This document shows positions 29,697 through 43,078 of a DNA stretch of 64,000 bases, piece after piece. The notes beneath the pieces are model-generated. The model worked only from the letters and a program-made list of their open reading frames with translations, was not told the DNA's origin and made no database searches. Made by a program: the position numbers and the translations under genes. Every line of letters begins with the position of its first letter. The stretch's first letter is position 1. Source of the stretch: Theocolax elegans (taxonomy: Eukaryota; Arthropoda; Insecta; Hymenoptera; Cerocephalidae); NCBI GenBank assembly GCA_026168455.1, contig CM047425.1, positions 96,227,580 to 96,291,579 of the forward strand. Reading direction: 5' to 3'.

Positions 29697-31625
29697 TTAT
29701 ATAGGTACACGACTATAAGATACATGATTACTTGTACAAGTGCCACAAATAAAAAAGAAGACTGAGAAAAGAACTGTTACTCCTAAAACATAGATGTAGA
29801 GCCAGAGTTGATAAAATCTATCTGGCAACCATAATATCGTAAAATCTAGTGTCTTTTCTTGAGTATCTGTAAAAGCAACGTTTATATCAAAGGTAAATAC
29901 TTATATAAAAGAATAATGTTTTTATTTTCTTACCTATATATGCCAATCCATATCCCATATTAGACGTTCCCATTCTATAAGAGCACGTTGGTATTTGCAA
30001 TTCATGTACATCACCCATATCAAGTCTTAATTGATAAAGTGGAGTTTCGTGAGGAGGAAGAATCCATATTTCACTTAACTGATCAGTTGCTGTGTCTAAA
30101 CTCATGTGCATAGCTTTATGTTCATGAGCTGTAAAAATTATTTGAGGAGACAATTCTTTAAGAACCTAAAAATTGAAACGTAAATTTATAAAGTAAGTTT
30201 TTGTTCCAATTGATCATTCATCTACATAAGTAAACAATAATTATTACATTTTGCACAAAAGTCCCTGGCATAAACAGTAGAGGCATATGACTAAGTACAA
30301 CATTTGTAGTGTTTCTTTCAGCATAATCATTCAAAAATGCTTCTTTTGGAGCTGGAGGAATTGATCTTGTTAATCTATTTACCTGTAATTAAGTATACAA
30401 TCACAATTTAGAAGAGTTCAATTACAACTTTTTTGAATATTCATTTATATTTACCTTAAAAAATGTTGCAGTACTATAAATTAGTGTATCTGGTTGAAAA
30501 TAAGCATAATTAAATCTTTCATGAATGTGAGAAGAAACCATATCTTCCTCTCCTCCAATGTCATTATCACCAGGCAAATAAATTTTCTATAATGAATGAA
30601 AAATAGTGCACTTTACTAATGTTGAATAATCAAATGTTAAAAAAATGTACACAATTTAAATACCATTATATGATCAGGAGTATAAAAAATATTAGCTATC
30701 CTTCTTTTATATTTTTCAAAATGATCCACAGGAGCAATATGTCCTTCGTCCATTAAATCACCAAGGAATACAATAACATGTGGTTGAGCTCGACTTAATG
30801 CTCTTGAAAAAGTTTTTTGTAAATATCTAGAAAAAAATAGATAATAAATATTATACATTTTCCACAACATTAGCTTTTTTTGGTAAGGTAAATAAATAAC
30901 CTGTCGCTGTCCCACAATGCCCATGTTGAACCTTTGTAATTTTCATTTTGATATCCAAGTATTTGTGGGTCAGCTATAAGCAACACAACAACACAATCTG
31001 TACATTTTCGCATGGACCATCTGAAGGCTTGAAACTCATAGGCAAGAAATTCATTGTAGAATAATGTAATCCCCAGTAACAAACCAATGAAATAAATTTT
31101 ATGCCTAGTTCTAAAACATAAAAATTAGTAAAAACATTAATTTATTATAATTTTACATTTAAAATACAAAAGTCTAATATTTAAATCACAGTTTGTAGAT
31201 AACTCATTTGATCCAATTTTAATTATAATAATACAACTATGTTAATCTATTTATTCTTAATACATTACAAATTTTGATATTGATATTGGTAAAATTGAAA
31301 CTTTACAAAAGATAAAACTTAGCGAGAAACAAACTATTACAATAAAATAAGTATAATCAACCAATAATAAACATAATTTAAAAAAAAAAAAATTTGGAAA
31401 TTTAATATTACAATAAATTTGATGGTGCATATATATAAGAATCTTATATAAATGTTACAACATACTTAAAATGAGAATTCAATAACAAATAAAATTATAA
31501 ATCGTAAATACTATAAATACAATAATTGTGTGGTATGCGTGTTAGTTAACCTCTTAATTAAGGTTAATTGCATAAGCGATAAAAATAAAAATGACAGAGA
31601 CTATCTACCTGTTTCGACGTATCAT
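29697..31625 (-). CDS. MPPE1: Metallophosphoesterase 1 (PGAP5), GPI-anchor remodelling
   Basis: Seven exons in phase (31625-31609, 31110-30901, 30826-30664, 30586-30455, 30382-30248, 30165-29934, 29866-29697) give 352 aa. The family removes an ethanolamine-phosphate from the second mannose of GPI anchors in the early secretory pathway. A short N-terminal membrane anchor (IYFIGLLLGITLFYNEFLAY) precedes the calcineurin-like core: LLIADPQILGY, FLGDLMDEG, YLPGDNDIGGE, VLSHMPL and TAHEHK supply the metal ligands. A C-terminal hydrophobic helix follows (LWLYIYVLGVTVLFSVFFF). The human protein ends in a lysine-based ER retrieval signal; here the C-terminus is SYSRVPI, without an obvious KKXX. The tiny first exon (17 bp) was chosen because it is the only nearby ATG followed by a donor of the required phase 2. 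Confidence 0.92.
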
Positions 31626-33512
31626 TTTTCGAGCCTCTTATCGAACGCGTTACTTTCGCGTTGAAATCCGAAGCCTTTTGCATAATCTTATCCTCTCTAC
31701 GAATTTAATTTCTTATTTTATTAATCAATCACATTTTCAGATCGCGTCGCAAACACATCGTGGGTGTCTCTTTCACACTCTACTAAACCAGCTGATCAGT
31801 GGTTCTCCACATTTTTTCCTATCCTTTATATATACTTGTATGTATGTATGTATATAGAAACATCTTGTCGTTATCTAATAATATATTTATATTTTTGTAC
31901 CCAAATAAACAGTGCTGTTTTCCAATTAGTTCAAACTTCAAACAAGATATAAATACAATTAATTTTGTCAACAATATATTTTCCTATATTAAAATTGAGT
32001 AAGCCCTCGAATCGAAGATCTCGAATCTCGATCTCGAAACTCGATCTCGATTTGAATGAAAAATCGAGGATGAATTAATGAATATTATATATATATATAT
32101 ATTGTACAGACATTCATTTCATTTATTTTTTTTTATATATAAATATATATATATTTATATAATTTATATTTAATTTATATATATATATATATCTTGTATT
32201 TTTTGCTGCGACAAAATAAAACGAAAATTATAATCGCTTTGCTTTGGATTCATCAATCAAGTCAAGAAAAAAATAAGAAGAAGAGGAAAACATTAATTGC
32301 TTACGTTTTTTTGTAAGTATATAAATTATATGTATATATATATATAAATCATTATTAAAAATGATTATTTTTTTCATAAATAGAACTTAACCTATGAATG
32401 AATTGATGAATCGATTGATGGTCAAAATTTATATTAGGTTAGGGTAAGGTTAATAATTAATATAATAATAATTAATATAATTTTATTATCAAAATATAGT
32501 TTAAGGATCTATTAAGGATTAAGGAGAACAAAGAGAAAAGGCCTTATCTGTGAAGATCGGTAAAATTCCGAGTGGGTGGAGGAGGTGCTCCATCCCTTTT
32601 TTACATTCTTACTTTCTGTGGATTGAGCCCTTTTTTTCATTCTTACTGTCTGTGGATTGAGCAATCGGCATATGGAGTAATATTGAGAGAGAAGAAAGAG
32701 AGATGGAGAGAAGAAAAATACGTTGATAGGGTGCATTATTGTAAGTAATAGTTATTAAATGTTTTTACATTGCTTTTAATTTTCTTTGAATATTTGATTG
32801 AATAATACTGCTTAATTATTTATACTGTTATCTTAAAAAAAGTAAATATTTATTGAAATTTTGCTGATTCTTTACAATTTTATAGTTTCAAAAGCAAATC
32901 TTTGTGAGAACTAATTTTATACTGAAATTATGACCAACGAAAAGCGATTATTAATTATTAATAATAATTTTAGATAATTATAATTATTTTGAATAAATCG
33001 TTCTGTAATTATGTTCTATTTGTTTTCAACGTTATCTGTCAATTTTTCCAGATTTTGAGACTAATTAGTTTTTTAAATTTTTGAGTTTGTGAAAGTAGAT
33101 CCCTGCAATTTTGTGACTTATCTCCTTAAAATAATTATTTTTACAATAATAAACGCGGAATAATCAATTACATTATTGGCGTGAAATTAAATTTCTGGCT
33201 TTATAAAGAGGCTGTGTACATTTAAAAGGTGGTATAGCTGTACAATGTCTTTGAAATTGATACCGAATAATTGAAAGCTATCTGATATTGTTACAAGAAT
33301 AATAATACAAGAATAATAATAATTGTATAATAAATATCGCTTTTATAATCTGCATGAATAAATTTAATAATATTTTATTCTTTGCTTGTTTTTTCGATAG
33401 ACTAGGTTAATTTTTATATTTTAGTTTTCTATAGTACGTATAAGTAGATTTTATATAAGTCTATTTTTTTCAGAAATCAGTTGGAGATCATATGGTCGTG
33501 GACAACCACTAT
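31626..33512. other. Spacer between MPPE1 and the Helitron
   Basis: No gene is seen. It holds a degenerate stretch of TCTCGAT/TCTCGAA units at about 32008-32052, TA-rich low complexity (32083-32190), and a pair of about 34-bp direct repeats containing TTCTGTGGATTGAGC (32602-32661). The true 5' end of the Helitron, which should begin TC after a host A, may lie in this interval but could not be fixed from one copy. Confidence 0.4.
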
Positions 33513-33706
33513 ACGAAAAAAACAAAATAAATTTAAACGAAAACACGAATATATACATACAACGAATTTATTTATTAAATAAAATAATCATATACGAATA
33601 AACATAAAACGAATAAATTAATTAAAATAAATAAAAATGAATGAATGTACATTAAACGAATCTATTTATTATAAAAAATAAATAAATACGAAAATACAAA
33701 AGCGAA
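33513..33706. promoter_or_regulatory. Cluster of ACGAA motifs upstream of the Rep gene
   Basis: ACGAA occurs at 33513, 33537, 33545, 33562, 33594, 33609, 33656 and 33688, all on the plus strand, with a GCGAA at 33702. CpG-containing pentamers are otherwise scarce in this AT-rich DNA. The cluster ends about 190 bases before the Rep-helicase ATG. It resembles iterons, but a binding role is inference. The same pentamer also occurs in the short spacer of the 3' terminus (55145). Confidence 0.4.
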
Positions 33707-33892
33707 TACATTTATTACCCAACAATGCTATATTATGATTAAAATTAAATTATGTAAATTTACATACTAATCTATATTTTGAGATATTAAGAATTATTTA
33801 ATATTTGATTCCAAATTATTAATTATACACTTCATCATGTATTGAGGTATACTAAAATTTATTTAATATAGCACTGGTAGTATCTGTACAAA

Positions 33893-36800
33893 ATGACAGA
33901 TCAAGAAAATGATTGTTACAAAAATGAAAAGTCTAATAGATGTTTAATTCAATCAAATAACTCTTTATTAGAGCGGGATAAAAATGCATCAATTGAAATA
34001 GCAACAACTTCTAAACAAGAATTTGTAGTAAAATCTACAATCGCAAATATTGCAGAAATATCATCATCAAACGCTTATGTCGAATCAAGAGACATCTCTG
34101 TGGTATGCGATTATTCAAAAGAAAATACTTCAACAATTAATAAAATTGTTAATATTCAAGAATATAATTATCAATCTACAAATCAATCTCGCTTAAATAA
34201 TCGATCAAGAAATAGTCGAATAATCGACCTTGGAGAAACATTTCAAATGAGTTTACCTTCTGGAAGAAAAAAAAATCAAAATAATAATTTAGATAAAAAC
34301 AATTCAATTGTTAATTTTCAAACTTCTAAATCTATTGCAAGCACAAGTAATTCATTGACTTTAAATGTTAACTCTACTTCTTTGCCCTTAATAAATGAAT
34401 GCCAATATAACCATGAGCTTATAAGATCATCCATTGCAAATGTAAATGTTCACAATGAACCTTCAAATAAAAAAATTATGTATGATAAATTTGTTAATAT
34501 TGGACAACATAAACGTAAGTCTAGGGATCAACCTTGCATTAGCACTTGCTCAAAAAATGCTCGCATAATTGATTTACAAGAGACATTTGAAATGATCATA
34601 CCGAATGTAGTAGATAACAAAAATCAACATAATGAAAATATAAAGTATACTCACAATAATGTTTGTATTTCGAATAGTCATGCGAGTACAAGTAATTGTT
34701 TTTTCCAAAATGCTAATTCCAATGTATTACCTGCTATTGATGACCAAAACAAACGTAGATACGTAAATCAATCAATTATAAATGAAAATACAAAAAGAGT
34801 ACAATCGTTAACAAATAATTTATTGCTTAATTCTTTCGCAGATTCAACTCTTTTTGTTAATTCAAATATAAGCACAGATCAAATATCTGTGATAGATAAA
34901 AGAAAAAGAAATGATGATAATAAATATATTATAGATCTGAATGAAACATTTCAATTACATAATAATAATGAAACAGACTTACAAGAAACACATATTTTTC
35001 AAGAAAATTTAAATATTAGTGAGCATTATATCGGTAAAATGAATATTTTATGTACGAATTGCAATGCAAAACATTTTGCTGCAGAAAAAGTATATTCTAA
35101 ATCTACTTTTGACGATTGTTGTAATCATGGTAAAGTTACACTTAATAATATATGTCAAGAATTTCCGAGTGATTTAAAAATGTTATTTGAAGGTACACAT
35201 AGTAAATCTAACTATTTTTTTGAAAATATTCGTGCAATAAATAGTACTTTTTCTTTTGCTTCTTTTAATGCAAATGTCATTAATTTTAACAATCGGAGAC
35301 CTGGACCATACTGTTTTAAAATTCAAGGACAAATTTATTATCAGATTAATACATCTTTGCATCCAGAACCTGGTCAAAATCCTTCATATGGTCAATTATT
35401 TATTTATGACGAAAAAGAATCTTTACAATATCGCTTAAACAATAGCAATTTAGATGATGAATTAATAAAAACATTAGATCGTATCATGCGTACTTACAAT
35501 ATATTTGCTAAATCATATGTTATGATGGGAGAAGAAATTAAACAGCAAACATCAGATGCGTTGCAAAATAATGAATCTTTACCTGAACTGCACTTAGCAT
35601 TTACTTTGAAAGATGGATTAGATCCTAGGCGTTATAATGTCCAAAAATGTAATGAAGTAGCAGCAATTTTTACTACTACTGCAGATGGAGAAATTCCTGA
35701 ATCATATGTTGTTATTAAAAATAAAAATACAAAAGAATTACGAAAAGTAAGTTCAATGGATCCTAATGTAGAACCATGGACATATCCATTATTTTTTCCT
35801 CATGGGACTCAAGGTTGGCATAAAGATAGGAAGAAAAATAATTCTGATCGTCGTATAACTAGATTAAATTATGTCAGATATTTAATAGCAATTCGTGATG
35901 AGTTTAACCCACTTTTAAGGGGTCGACGATTATTTCAACAATTTATTGTAGATTCTCAAGTTAAGATTGAAAGAGACAGAATTAATTGGTGTAATACTCA
36001 TCAAAAAGAACTAAGAGTTGATTCATATCAAGGATTTATGGATTACGTACAATCAGTGGCATCAAATAACACTTCACATAATTATCAGTTAGGTAAAATT
36101 GTTATTCTTCCATCAACTTTTATTGGTTCACCTCGCAATATGGTACAAAAATATCAAGATGCAATGGCAATTACAAGAATTGAAGGGAAACCAGATTTAT
36201 TTATTACTATGACATGTAATCCAAATTGGATTGAAATTAAAGAAAATCTTTTACCAGGTCAACAACCAAATGATCGACCCGATTTATGTGCTCGCGTTTT
36301 TAATATAAAAAAAGATGCTTTACTTGAGATGGTCTTAAAAAAGAAAATTTTTGGAGATGTTTCAGCATATGTTTATACCATTGAGTTTCAAAAACGTGGG
36401 TTACCTCATATGCATTTATTGGTAACATTAAAATCGCATAATAAAATTAAAACAATTGATCAAGTTGATAAATTTATCTCGGCAGAAATTCCCGATCCAC
36501 AAGTAAATTCTAAATTACAGGAACTTGTAATGAAACATATGATTCATGGTCCTTGCGGAGATTGGTGTTTTAAAGATGGAAAATGTTCGAAATATTTTCC
36601 AAAACCTTATCAAAGCGAAACCACAATCGATGATAATAATTACCCACATTACCGTCGTAAAAATAATGGAAGAAATTTTAAACGTCTAAAAAATTATGTA
36701 GTAGACAATCGCCATGTAGTCCCTTATAATCCAATTTTATTGCAAACTTTTGACTGCCATTTAAATGTCGAAATAGTTTCTCGAATTTCAGCTATTAAAT

Positions 36801-39157
36801 ATATATTTAAGTATATATTTAAAGGGCATGATGCAGCTGCTGTAACTATAACAGAAAGCAATGAATCGGCAGAAAGATCAAGTGAATCAACAATTACTAT
36901 TAAACACGATGAAATAAAAATGTATTTAGAATCACGTTATGTAAGTCCTATTGAAGCTTCTTGGCGAATATTTAGTTTGCCTTTGTATAAAAAAAGTCAT
37001 ATTGTCACCCGTCTTCCAGTTCATTTACCTAATCAGCAGACAATTTTGATTCATACAGATCCTGAAGAAGTTAATGTTGAAAATATTATAAATCAAACAA
37101 CAATGCTATTAGATTATTTTGATTTAAATAGACGTGACGAAAGTGCTAAACAATATTATTATGTTGAGATACCGAAACACTATACATTCAAAGTTATGCA
37201 AGAAGGTAATAAAAAAATTCGTAAGTGGAAAAAGCGTGAAAAAATATATAATTGCATTGGACGCATGTATTCTGTTAGTCCAAGTTGTGTTGAGCTTTTT
37301 CATTTACGTTTATTGCTATTACATAGAAAAGGTGCAATAAGTTTCCAAGATTTAAAATCTGTTAATGGTATTTACTATGAGACATTTGTGCAAACTTGCC
37401 TGGCTTTGCATCTTATTGAAGATGATACGGAATGGAAAAGAGCTATGTCAGAAGCAGCATTCTGGATGATGCCTAAGCAACTTCGAAGACTTTTTTGTAG
37501 AATTTTAATTCATTGTAATCCTCTGCATCCTAATGATTTATGGAACGATTTCAAATTAAATATGTCTCAAGATTTTCATCGTTTTATGAATACCGATGCA
37601 GCTATAAAAAAAGCGTTTTTGATCATTTGCAAAATGTTAAAAGCAGAAAATCGTTGCCCAAAAGATTTTTTTGATATTGCAGATGATGTATTGAAAAATA
37701 TTGCTGATGATATTGAATCTGATAAAGTAGATTTAATAAGTTATTTGCAAAATGGGAAAGATCAATACAATAAATTAAATAATGAACAGAAAATTATTGT
37801 TGATAATATCACAAGTATAATTTTACACGAAAAGAGTGATTCCGAACATTGCTTTTTCATTAATGGACCTGGAGGTTCTGGTAAAACATTTATATATAAA
37901 ACTCTTTTCAACTTATTAGTAGGAAATAATAAAAACGTATGTACAATGGCATTTACAGGAATAGCTGCAACTCTTCTTCCGAATGGAAAAACAGTCCATA
38001 AAGTATTTGGTTTGCCAGTTCCTTTATTTTCTGATTCATCGTCAAATATCAAAATACAATCGAAGGAAGCTAACTATCTAAAAAGTATTCATCTTTTCAT
38101 TTGGGATGAAGCACCAATGGCTCCACGATATGCACTTGAAGTTGTTGATAAAACATTAAGAGATATCACTCAAATAAATAAACCTTTTGGAGGGAAAGTA
38201 ATTTTATTAGGAGGTGATTTTAGACAATTATTACCAATTCAGAAAAATACTACACGTGAAGAAATCATTAATTTATCTATTAAAAGCAGTATACTATGGC
38301 AATATTTTATTAAATATTATTTAAATACAAATATGAGAACACTACCAAACGAAATTGAATTTAGTAATTTTTTATTAGAAGTAGGAAATGGAACATTGAA
38401 TGATTTTAATAATAATTTCAATATTTCTAATTTTTTATGTACATGTATAGCTATGAAAGAAGAAGATATTGTTCAAAGTACTTACGGTGACATATTTAGA
38501 TACAAAAAATATAGAGATGCAATTCACTGTGCAATTTTATCATCAAGAAATGATGACGTTAATGATTTAAATAATAAAGTTGTTAATTTGCTTGATGTAA
38601 CTACTGAAAGAATTTATACAAGTATTGATAGTACTGAAAATTGTGATAATGGTGCACTTAATGAATCTATATTACCAGAATATTTAAATACATTGAATCC
38701 GACTTCATTACCTTCTTATGAATTACGTTTAAGAAAATACAGTATAATAATGTTAATAAGAAATTTATGTATAGATGAAGGTTTATGTAATGGCACAAGA
38801 TTATTAGTACTTGAAATGAATGACAATACATTGTATTGTGAGATTTTAACAGGGAATAAAATTGGTGAACTAATATTTTTAAGTAGAATTACATTATACT
38901 GTGAAAATGAATATCCTTTTATTTTCAAACGACGACAATTTCCCGTTAAATTAGCATTCGCGATGACCATAAATAAATCGCAAGGACAAACTTTTGATAA
39001 AGTAAGTCTTGATCTTCGAAGAGATGTTTTTAATCATGGTCAACTTTATGTAGCTTTATCAAGAGTACGTTCATGGAGTGCATTAAAAATATACTTAAAT
39101 TATGAAACTGTTGTCACAACTATTAAAAATTATGTTTACAAAGAACTTTATGATTAA
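33893..39157 (+). CDS. Helitron Rep-helicase transposase
   Basis: A single uninterrupted frame of 1754 codons. Helitron transposases nick and strand-transfer with a HUH Rep domain and unwind DNA with a Pif1-type helicase. Three degenerate ~115-residue N-terminal repeats each carry an IIDL.ETF motif (about 109-119, 223-234, 344-355). A Cys/His cluster follows (about 387-411, CTNC...CCNHG). The Rep domain has HUH as HMH at 839-841 and the two-tyrosine motif as Y970 and Y974 ([10 protein letters not shown]). The helicase has Walker A GPGGSGKT at 1325-1332, Walker B IWDEAP (D1405), [10 protein letters not shown], and the C-terminal INKSQGQTF and LYVALSRVR motifs. Every catalytic residue expected is present and no stop or frameshift interrupts it, so the copy looks recent and possibly active. 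No C-terminal endonuclease domain is present, so it is the classic Helitron rather than the Helentron type. Confidence 0.95.
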   Translation: MTDQENDCYKNEKSNRCLIQSNNSLLERDKNASIEIATTSKQEFVVKSTIANIAEISSSNAYVESRDISVVCDYSKENTSTINKIVNIQEYNYQSTNQSRLNNRSRNSRIIDLGETFQMSLPSGRKKNQNNNLDKNNSIVNFQTSKSIASTSNSLTLNVNSTSLPLINECQYNHELIRSSIANVNVHNEPSNKKIMYDKFVNIGQHKRKSRDQPCISTCSKNARIIDLQETFEMIIPNVVDNKNQHNENIKYTHNNVCISNSHASTSNCFFQNANSNVLPAIDDQNKRRYVNQSIINENTKRVQSLTNNLLLNSFADSTLFVNSNISTDQISVIDKRKRNDDNKYIIDLNETFQLHNNNETDLQETHIFQENLNISEHYIGKMNILCTNCNAKHFAAEKVYSKSTFDDCCNHGKVTLNNICQEFPSDLKMLFEGTHSKSNYFFENIRAINSTFSFASFNANVINFNNRRPGPYCFKIQGQIYYQINTSLHPEPGQNPSYGQLFIYDEKESLQYRLNNSNLDDELIKTLDRIMRTYNIFAKSYVMMGEEIKQQTSDALQNNESLPELHLAFTLKDGLDPRRYNVQKCNEVAAIFTTTADGEIPESYVVIKNKNTKELRKVSSMDPNVEPWTYPLFFPHGTQGWHKDRKKNNSDRRITRLNYVRYLIAIRDEFNPLLRGRRLFQQFIVDSQVKIERDRINWCNTHQKELRVDSYQGFMDYVQSVASNNTSHNYQLGKIVILPSTFIGSPRNMVQKYQDAMAITRIEGKPDLFITMTCNPNWIEIKENLLPGQQPNDRPDLCARVFNIKKDALLEMVLKKKIFGDVSAYVYTIEFQKRGLPHMHLLVTLKSHNKIKTIDQVDKFISAEIPDPQVNSKLQELVMKHMIHGPCGDWCFKDGKCSKYFPKPYQSETTIDDNNYPHYRRKNNGRNFKRLKNYVVDNRHVVPYNPILLQTFDCHLNVEIVSRISAIKYIFKYIFKGHDAAAVTITESNESAERSSESTITIKHDEIKMYLESRYVSPIEASWRIFSLPLYKKSHIVTRLPVHLPNQQTILIHTDPEEVNVENIINQTTMLLDYFDLNRRDESAKQYYYVEIPKHYTFKVMQEGNKKIRKWKKREKIYNCIGRMYSVSPSCVELFHLRLLLLHRKGAISFQDLKSVNGIYYETFVQTCLALHLIEDDTEWKRAMSEAAFWMMPKQLRRLFCRILIHCNPLHPNDLWNDFKLNMSQDFHRFMNTDAAIKKAFLIICKMLKAENRCPKDFFDIADDVLKNIADDIESDKVDLISYLQNGKDQYNKLNNEQKIIVDNITSIILHEKSDSEHCFFINGPGGSGKTFIYKTLFNLLVGNNKNVCTMAFTGIAATLLPNGKTVHKVFGLPVPLFSDSSSNIKIQSKEANYLKSIHLFIWDEAPMAPRYALEVVDKTLRDITQINKPFGGKVILLGGDFRQLLPIQKNTTREEIINLSIKSSILWQYFIKYYLNTNMRTLPNEIEFSNFLLEVGNGTLNDFNNNFNISNFLCTCIAMKEEDIVQSTYGDIFRYKKYRDAIHCAILSSRNDDVNDLNNKVVNLLDVTTERIYTSIDSTENCDNGALNESILPEYLNTLNPTSLPSYELRLRKYSIIMLIRNLCIDEGLCNGTRLLVLEMNDNTLYCEILTGNKIGELIFLSRITLYCENEYPFIFKRRQFPVKLAFAMTINKSQGQTFDKVSLDLRRDVFNHGQLYVALSRVRSWSALKIYLNYETVVTTIKNYVYKELYD

Positions 39158-39659
39158 TAAATTCTTATCATTTCATTAACTTGCAAGCATTATAAAATAC
39201 TATTTAATATAATATAATTAAAACCATATATTACAGCTAATTTTCTAAGAACTATTTTTAAATCTTATATTTTATTACAGGTGAATTGTTAACAACTTTG
39301 AGAAATTCCACACAATTGAGATTTCAACTTTATCGCACTCTTTGTTCCAGTGATTGAATTCATTATACTTACACGATAAGAAAAATAATTTTTCTACTCA
39401 TTCTTTGTGATATCTTTGTTTAAAATTACTCTTTTTACGAAGATTTTTATTTACATTATTTTTCTCATGATTGATATATATTTATGTGTATATACAATAC
39501 ATATAACGAATAAAATAAAGATTAATCAATAATAATTGTAAAAATATTTATTATTGAATTATTAGTTGAAATATATTACAATATTATTTACTTATATAAA
39601 CAATATAGATATCTATGAAATAAATAATTAAATGTTTAATAACTCAGAACAATATAAAC
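39158..39659. other. 3' flank of the Rep gene
   Basis: AT-rich, no exon seen. It separates the Rep stop codon from the first array unit by about 500 bases. Confidence 0.5.
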
Positions 39660-40754
39660 TTATTTATTCAATTGGTTGTACTCCATGAAATAAAAATTCA
39701 AATGCTGGTTTTTCTTTTGATAGTAATTGTATATCCTTGAAATCATTTACTCTTAAATAATATGGACCATTTGAACCAGCCACCAATTGACCTTTAATTA
39801 TCACCTTATGTCCTTTATGAATATTCTCACTATTATCTTCTGCAAATTCAATAATGTGTACTACTAATTTATTTTTTCCGTCAGTAATGCTTCCCAAACC
39901 AATATGTTGGAATTTTGTTTTTAATAGTCGTAAATTGTTTTTTACATATCCCTCAATTTGTGTAATTATAATAAAAATTACTTAGAAGATATCTTCTACA
40001 ATTATAAAATAAATCAAAATAGAATATGATTTATAACCTATTAATCCTTGTGAATGAATAATATCCTTAAAAGTAATTTTTTTATAAAATTACTTTTAGG
40101 CGTTGTTGATGTAAATTTACCAATTATATTAATTGAAGTACATTCTTTAATATTTAATTGAAAATTTACATTTCCATCATTAAATTTGGATAATGGGGAA
40201 ATATACTTTGATGTGGCACCTTGAATTTAAATAACCTGTGAAATAATTGATACATTAGAATATTAAAAAAAATCTTTTATTTATATAAATAAATTAAGAA
40301 ATGAATAACTTACATTTCAATTTCTGCAACGGCTTCTAATTTTGGAATCAACTTTCCCCAAGCAACCACTTGAAACGTCGATCATTTCCATTGTTGACAA
40401 CTATTCTCATTATATAATTATTATTAGCAGCTAAATGCTTAGCTTTACTATTGTCGATGTAACCAACTATTTCTCTACAAATAAAAATAATTTATTTAGT
40501 TTTCATTCTTTACAAAATATTTATAAATCCATTTACAATAAAATAAGATATCTTACATTATTGAGTCATTCTTTTCAATATCATTTATTTTTTATCAATA
40601 AACAAGTACTAATCAACAAAAGAAATAATGCGTTTATTGCTCACTTCTTATTTAACCTATTTGTTAATCTACTAAGGATCAAACAGTTTAAATTAAGTCT
40701 AAATTGTTTGAAGAAGAATTGTATATTACAAAAAAATGGACAATTTATTTAAAT
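39660..40754 (-). pseudogene. RPA-like unit 1 (short)
   Basis: The 3'-terminal exon frame (39664-39897 and beyond) is open. However, the acceptor before it reads ATTACAC instead of ATTACAG, the preceding exon has an in-frame TAA right after its first two codons (near 40240), and the first OB exon has a one-base deletion near 40378. Confidence 0.75.
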
Positions 40755-41849
40755 TTATTTATTCAATTGGTTGTACTCCATGAAGTAAAAATTCAAATGC
40801 TGGTTTTTCTTTTGATAGTAATTGTATATCCTTGAAATCATTTACTCTTAAATAATATGGACCATTTGAACGAGCCACCAATTGACCTTTAATTATCACC
40901 TTATGTCCTTTATGAATATTCTCACTATTATCTTCTGCAAATTCAATAATGTGTACTTCTAATTTATTTTTTCCGTCAGTAATGCTTCCCAAACCAATAT
41001 GTTGGAATTTTGTTTTAATAATTGGAAATTGTTTTTACATATCCCTCAATTTGTGTAATAATAATAAAAATTACTTAGAAGATATCTACTATAATTATAA
41101 AATAAATCAAAATAGAATATGATTTATAACCTATTAATCCTTGTGAATGAATAATATCCTTAAAAGTAATTTTTTTTATAATATTACTTTTAGGCGTTGT
41201 TGATGTAAATTTACCAATTATATTAATTGAAGTACATTCTTTAATATTTAATTGAAAAGTTACATTTCCATCATTAAATTTGGATAATGGGGAAATATAC
41301 TTTGATGTGGCACCTTGAATTTCAATAACCTGTGAAATAATTGATACATTAGAAAATTTAAAATAATCTTTTTATTTATATAAATAAATTAAGAAATGAA
41401 TAACTTACATTTTCAATTTCTGCAACGGCTTCTAATTTTGGAATCAACTTTCCCCAAGCAACCACTTGAAACGTCGATCATTTCCATTGTTGACAACTAT
41501 TCTCATTATATAATTATTATTAGCAGCTAAATGCTTAGCTTTACTATTGTCGATGTAACCAACTATTTCTCTACAAATAAAATTAATTTATTTAGTTTTC
41601 GTTCTTTACAAAATATTTATAAATCCATTTACAATAAAATAAGATATCTTACATCATTGAGTCATTCTTTTCAATATCATTTATTTTTTATCAATAAACA
41701 AGTACTAATCAACAAAAGAAATAATGCGTTTATTGCTCACTTCTTATTTAACCTATTTGTTAATCTACTAAGGATCAAACAGTTTAAATTAAGTCTAAAT
41801 TGTTTGAAGAAGAATTGTATATTACAAAAAATGGACAATTTATTTAAAT
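40755..41849 (-). pseudogene. RPA-like unit 2 (short)
   Basis: The last exon frame is intact, but its acceptor is lost (CAC for CAG) and the first OB exon has the same one-base deletion as unit 1. It is nearly identical to unit 7. Confidence 0.75.
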
Positions 41850-43078
41850 TTATTTATTCAATTGGTTGTACTCCATGAAGTAAAAATTCAAATGCTGGTT
41901 TTTCTTTTGATAGTAATTCTATATCCTTGAAATCATTTACTCTTAAATAATATGGACCATTTGAACGAGCCACCAATTGACCTTTAATGATCACCTTATG
42001 TCCTTTATGAATATTCTCACTATTATCTTCTGCAAATTCAATAATGTGTACTTCTAATTTATTTTTTCCGTCAGTAATGCTTCCCAAACCAATATGTTGG
42101 AATTTTGTTTTTAATAATTGGAAATTGTTTTTTACATATCCCTCAATTTGTGTAATAATAATAAAAATTACTTAGAAGATATCTACTATAATTATAAAAT
42201 AAATCAAAATAGAATATGATTTATAACCTATTAATCCTTGTGAATGAATAATATCCTTAAAAGTAATTTTTTTATAATAATTACTTTTAGGCGTTGTTGA
42301 TGTAAATTTACCAATTATATTAATTGAAGTACATTCTTTAATATTAATTGAAAAGTTACATTTCCATCATTAAATTTGGATAATGGGGAAATATACTTTG
42401 ATGTGGCACCTTGAATTTCAATAACCTGTGAAATAATTGATACATTAGAATATTAAAAAATAATCTTTTTATTTATATAAATAAATTAAGAAATGAATAA
42501 CTTACATTTTCAATTTCTGCAACGGCTTCTAATTTTGGAATCAACTTTCCCCAAGCAACCACTTGAAACGTCGATCATTTCCATTGTTGACAACTATTCT
42601 CATTATATAATTATTATTAGCAGCTAAATGCTTAGCTTTACTATTGTCGATGTAACCAACTATTTCTCTACAAATAAAAATAATTTATTTAGTTTTCATT
42701 CTTTACAAAATATTTATAAATCCATTTACAATAAAATAAGATATCTTACATTATTGAGTCATTCTTTTCAATATACTAATCAACAAAAGTAATATGCGTT
42801 TATTGCTCACTTAGTCAATGAACATCAATTTTTAACGTACATCGAGAACTTTTATCTATACATTTATGAAACCACTAGATATATCTATATAGATGGTGCT
42901 GATGTCAAAATTTCTTTACTCCATTTATGTATACTTATATACTTACTATACAGACTGCTGATTGGTTCATTGTTTTAACCTATTTGTTAATCTACTAAGG
43001 ATCAAAGCAGTTTAAATTAAGTCTAAATTGTTTGAAGAAGAATTGTATATTACAAAAAAATGGACAATTTATTTAAAT
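41850..43078 (-). pseudogene. RPA-like unit 3 (intermediate)
   Basis: The last-exon acceptor is lost. The middle exon has a small deletion near 42344, and the upstream exon is removed by a deletion different from that of the short units: the part around 42800-42975, equivalent to the promoter side of long units, is retained. Confidence 0.75.

Noticed and set aside
32434..32452. TTAGG-like telomeric repeat
   Set aside because: Only two or three imperfect units, far from any array; a chance match in AT-rich DNA.
40435..41878. Plus-strand open frames of 105-115 codons recurring in array units
   Set aside because: They are antisense to the RPA-like exons and introns, AT-driven, and persist only because the units are duplicates.
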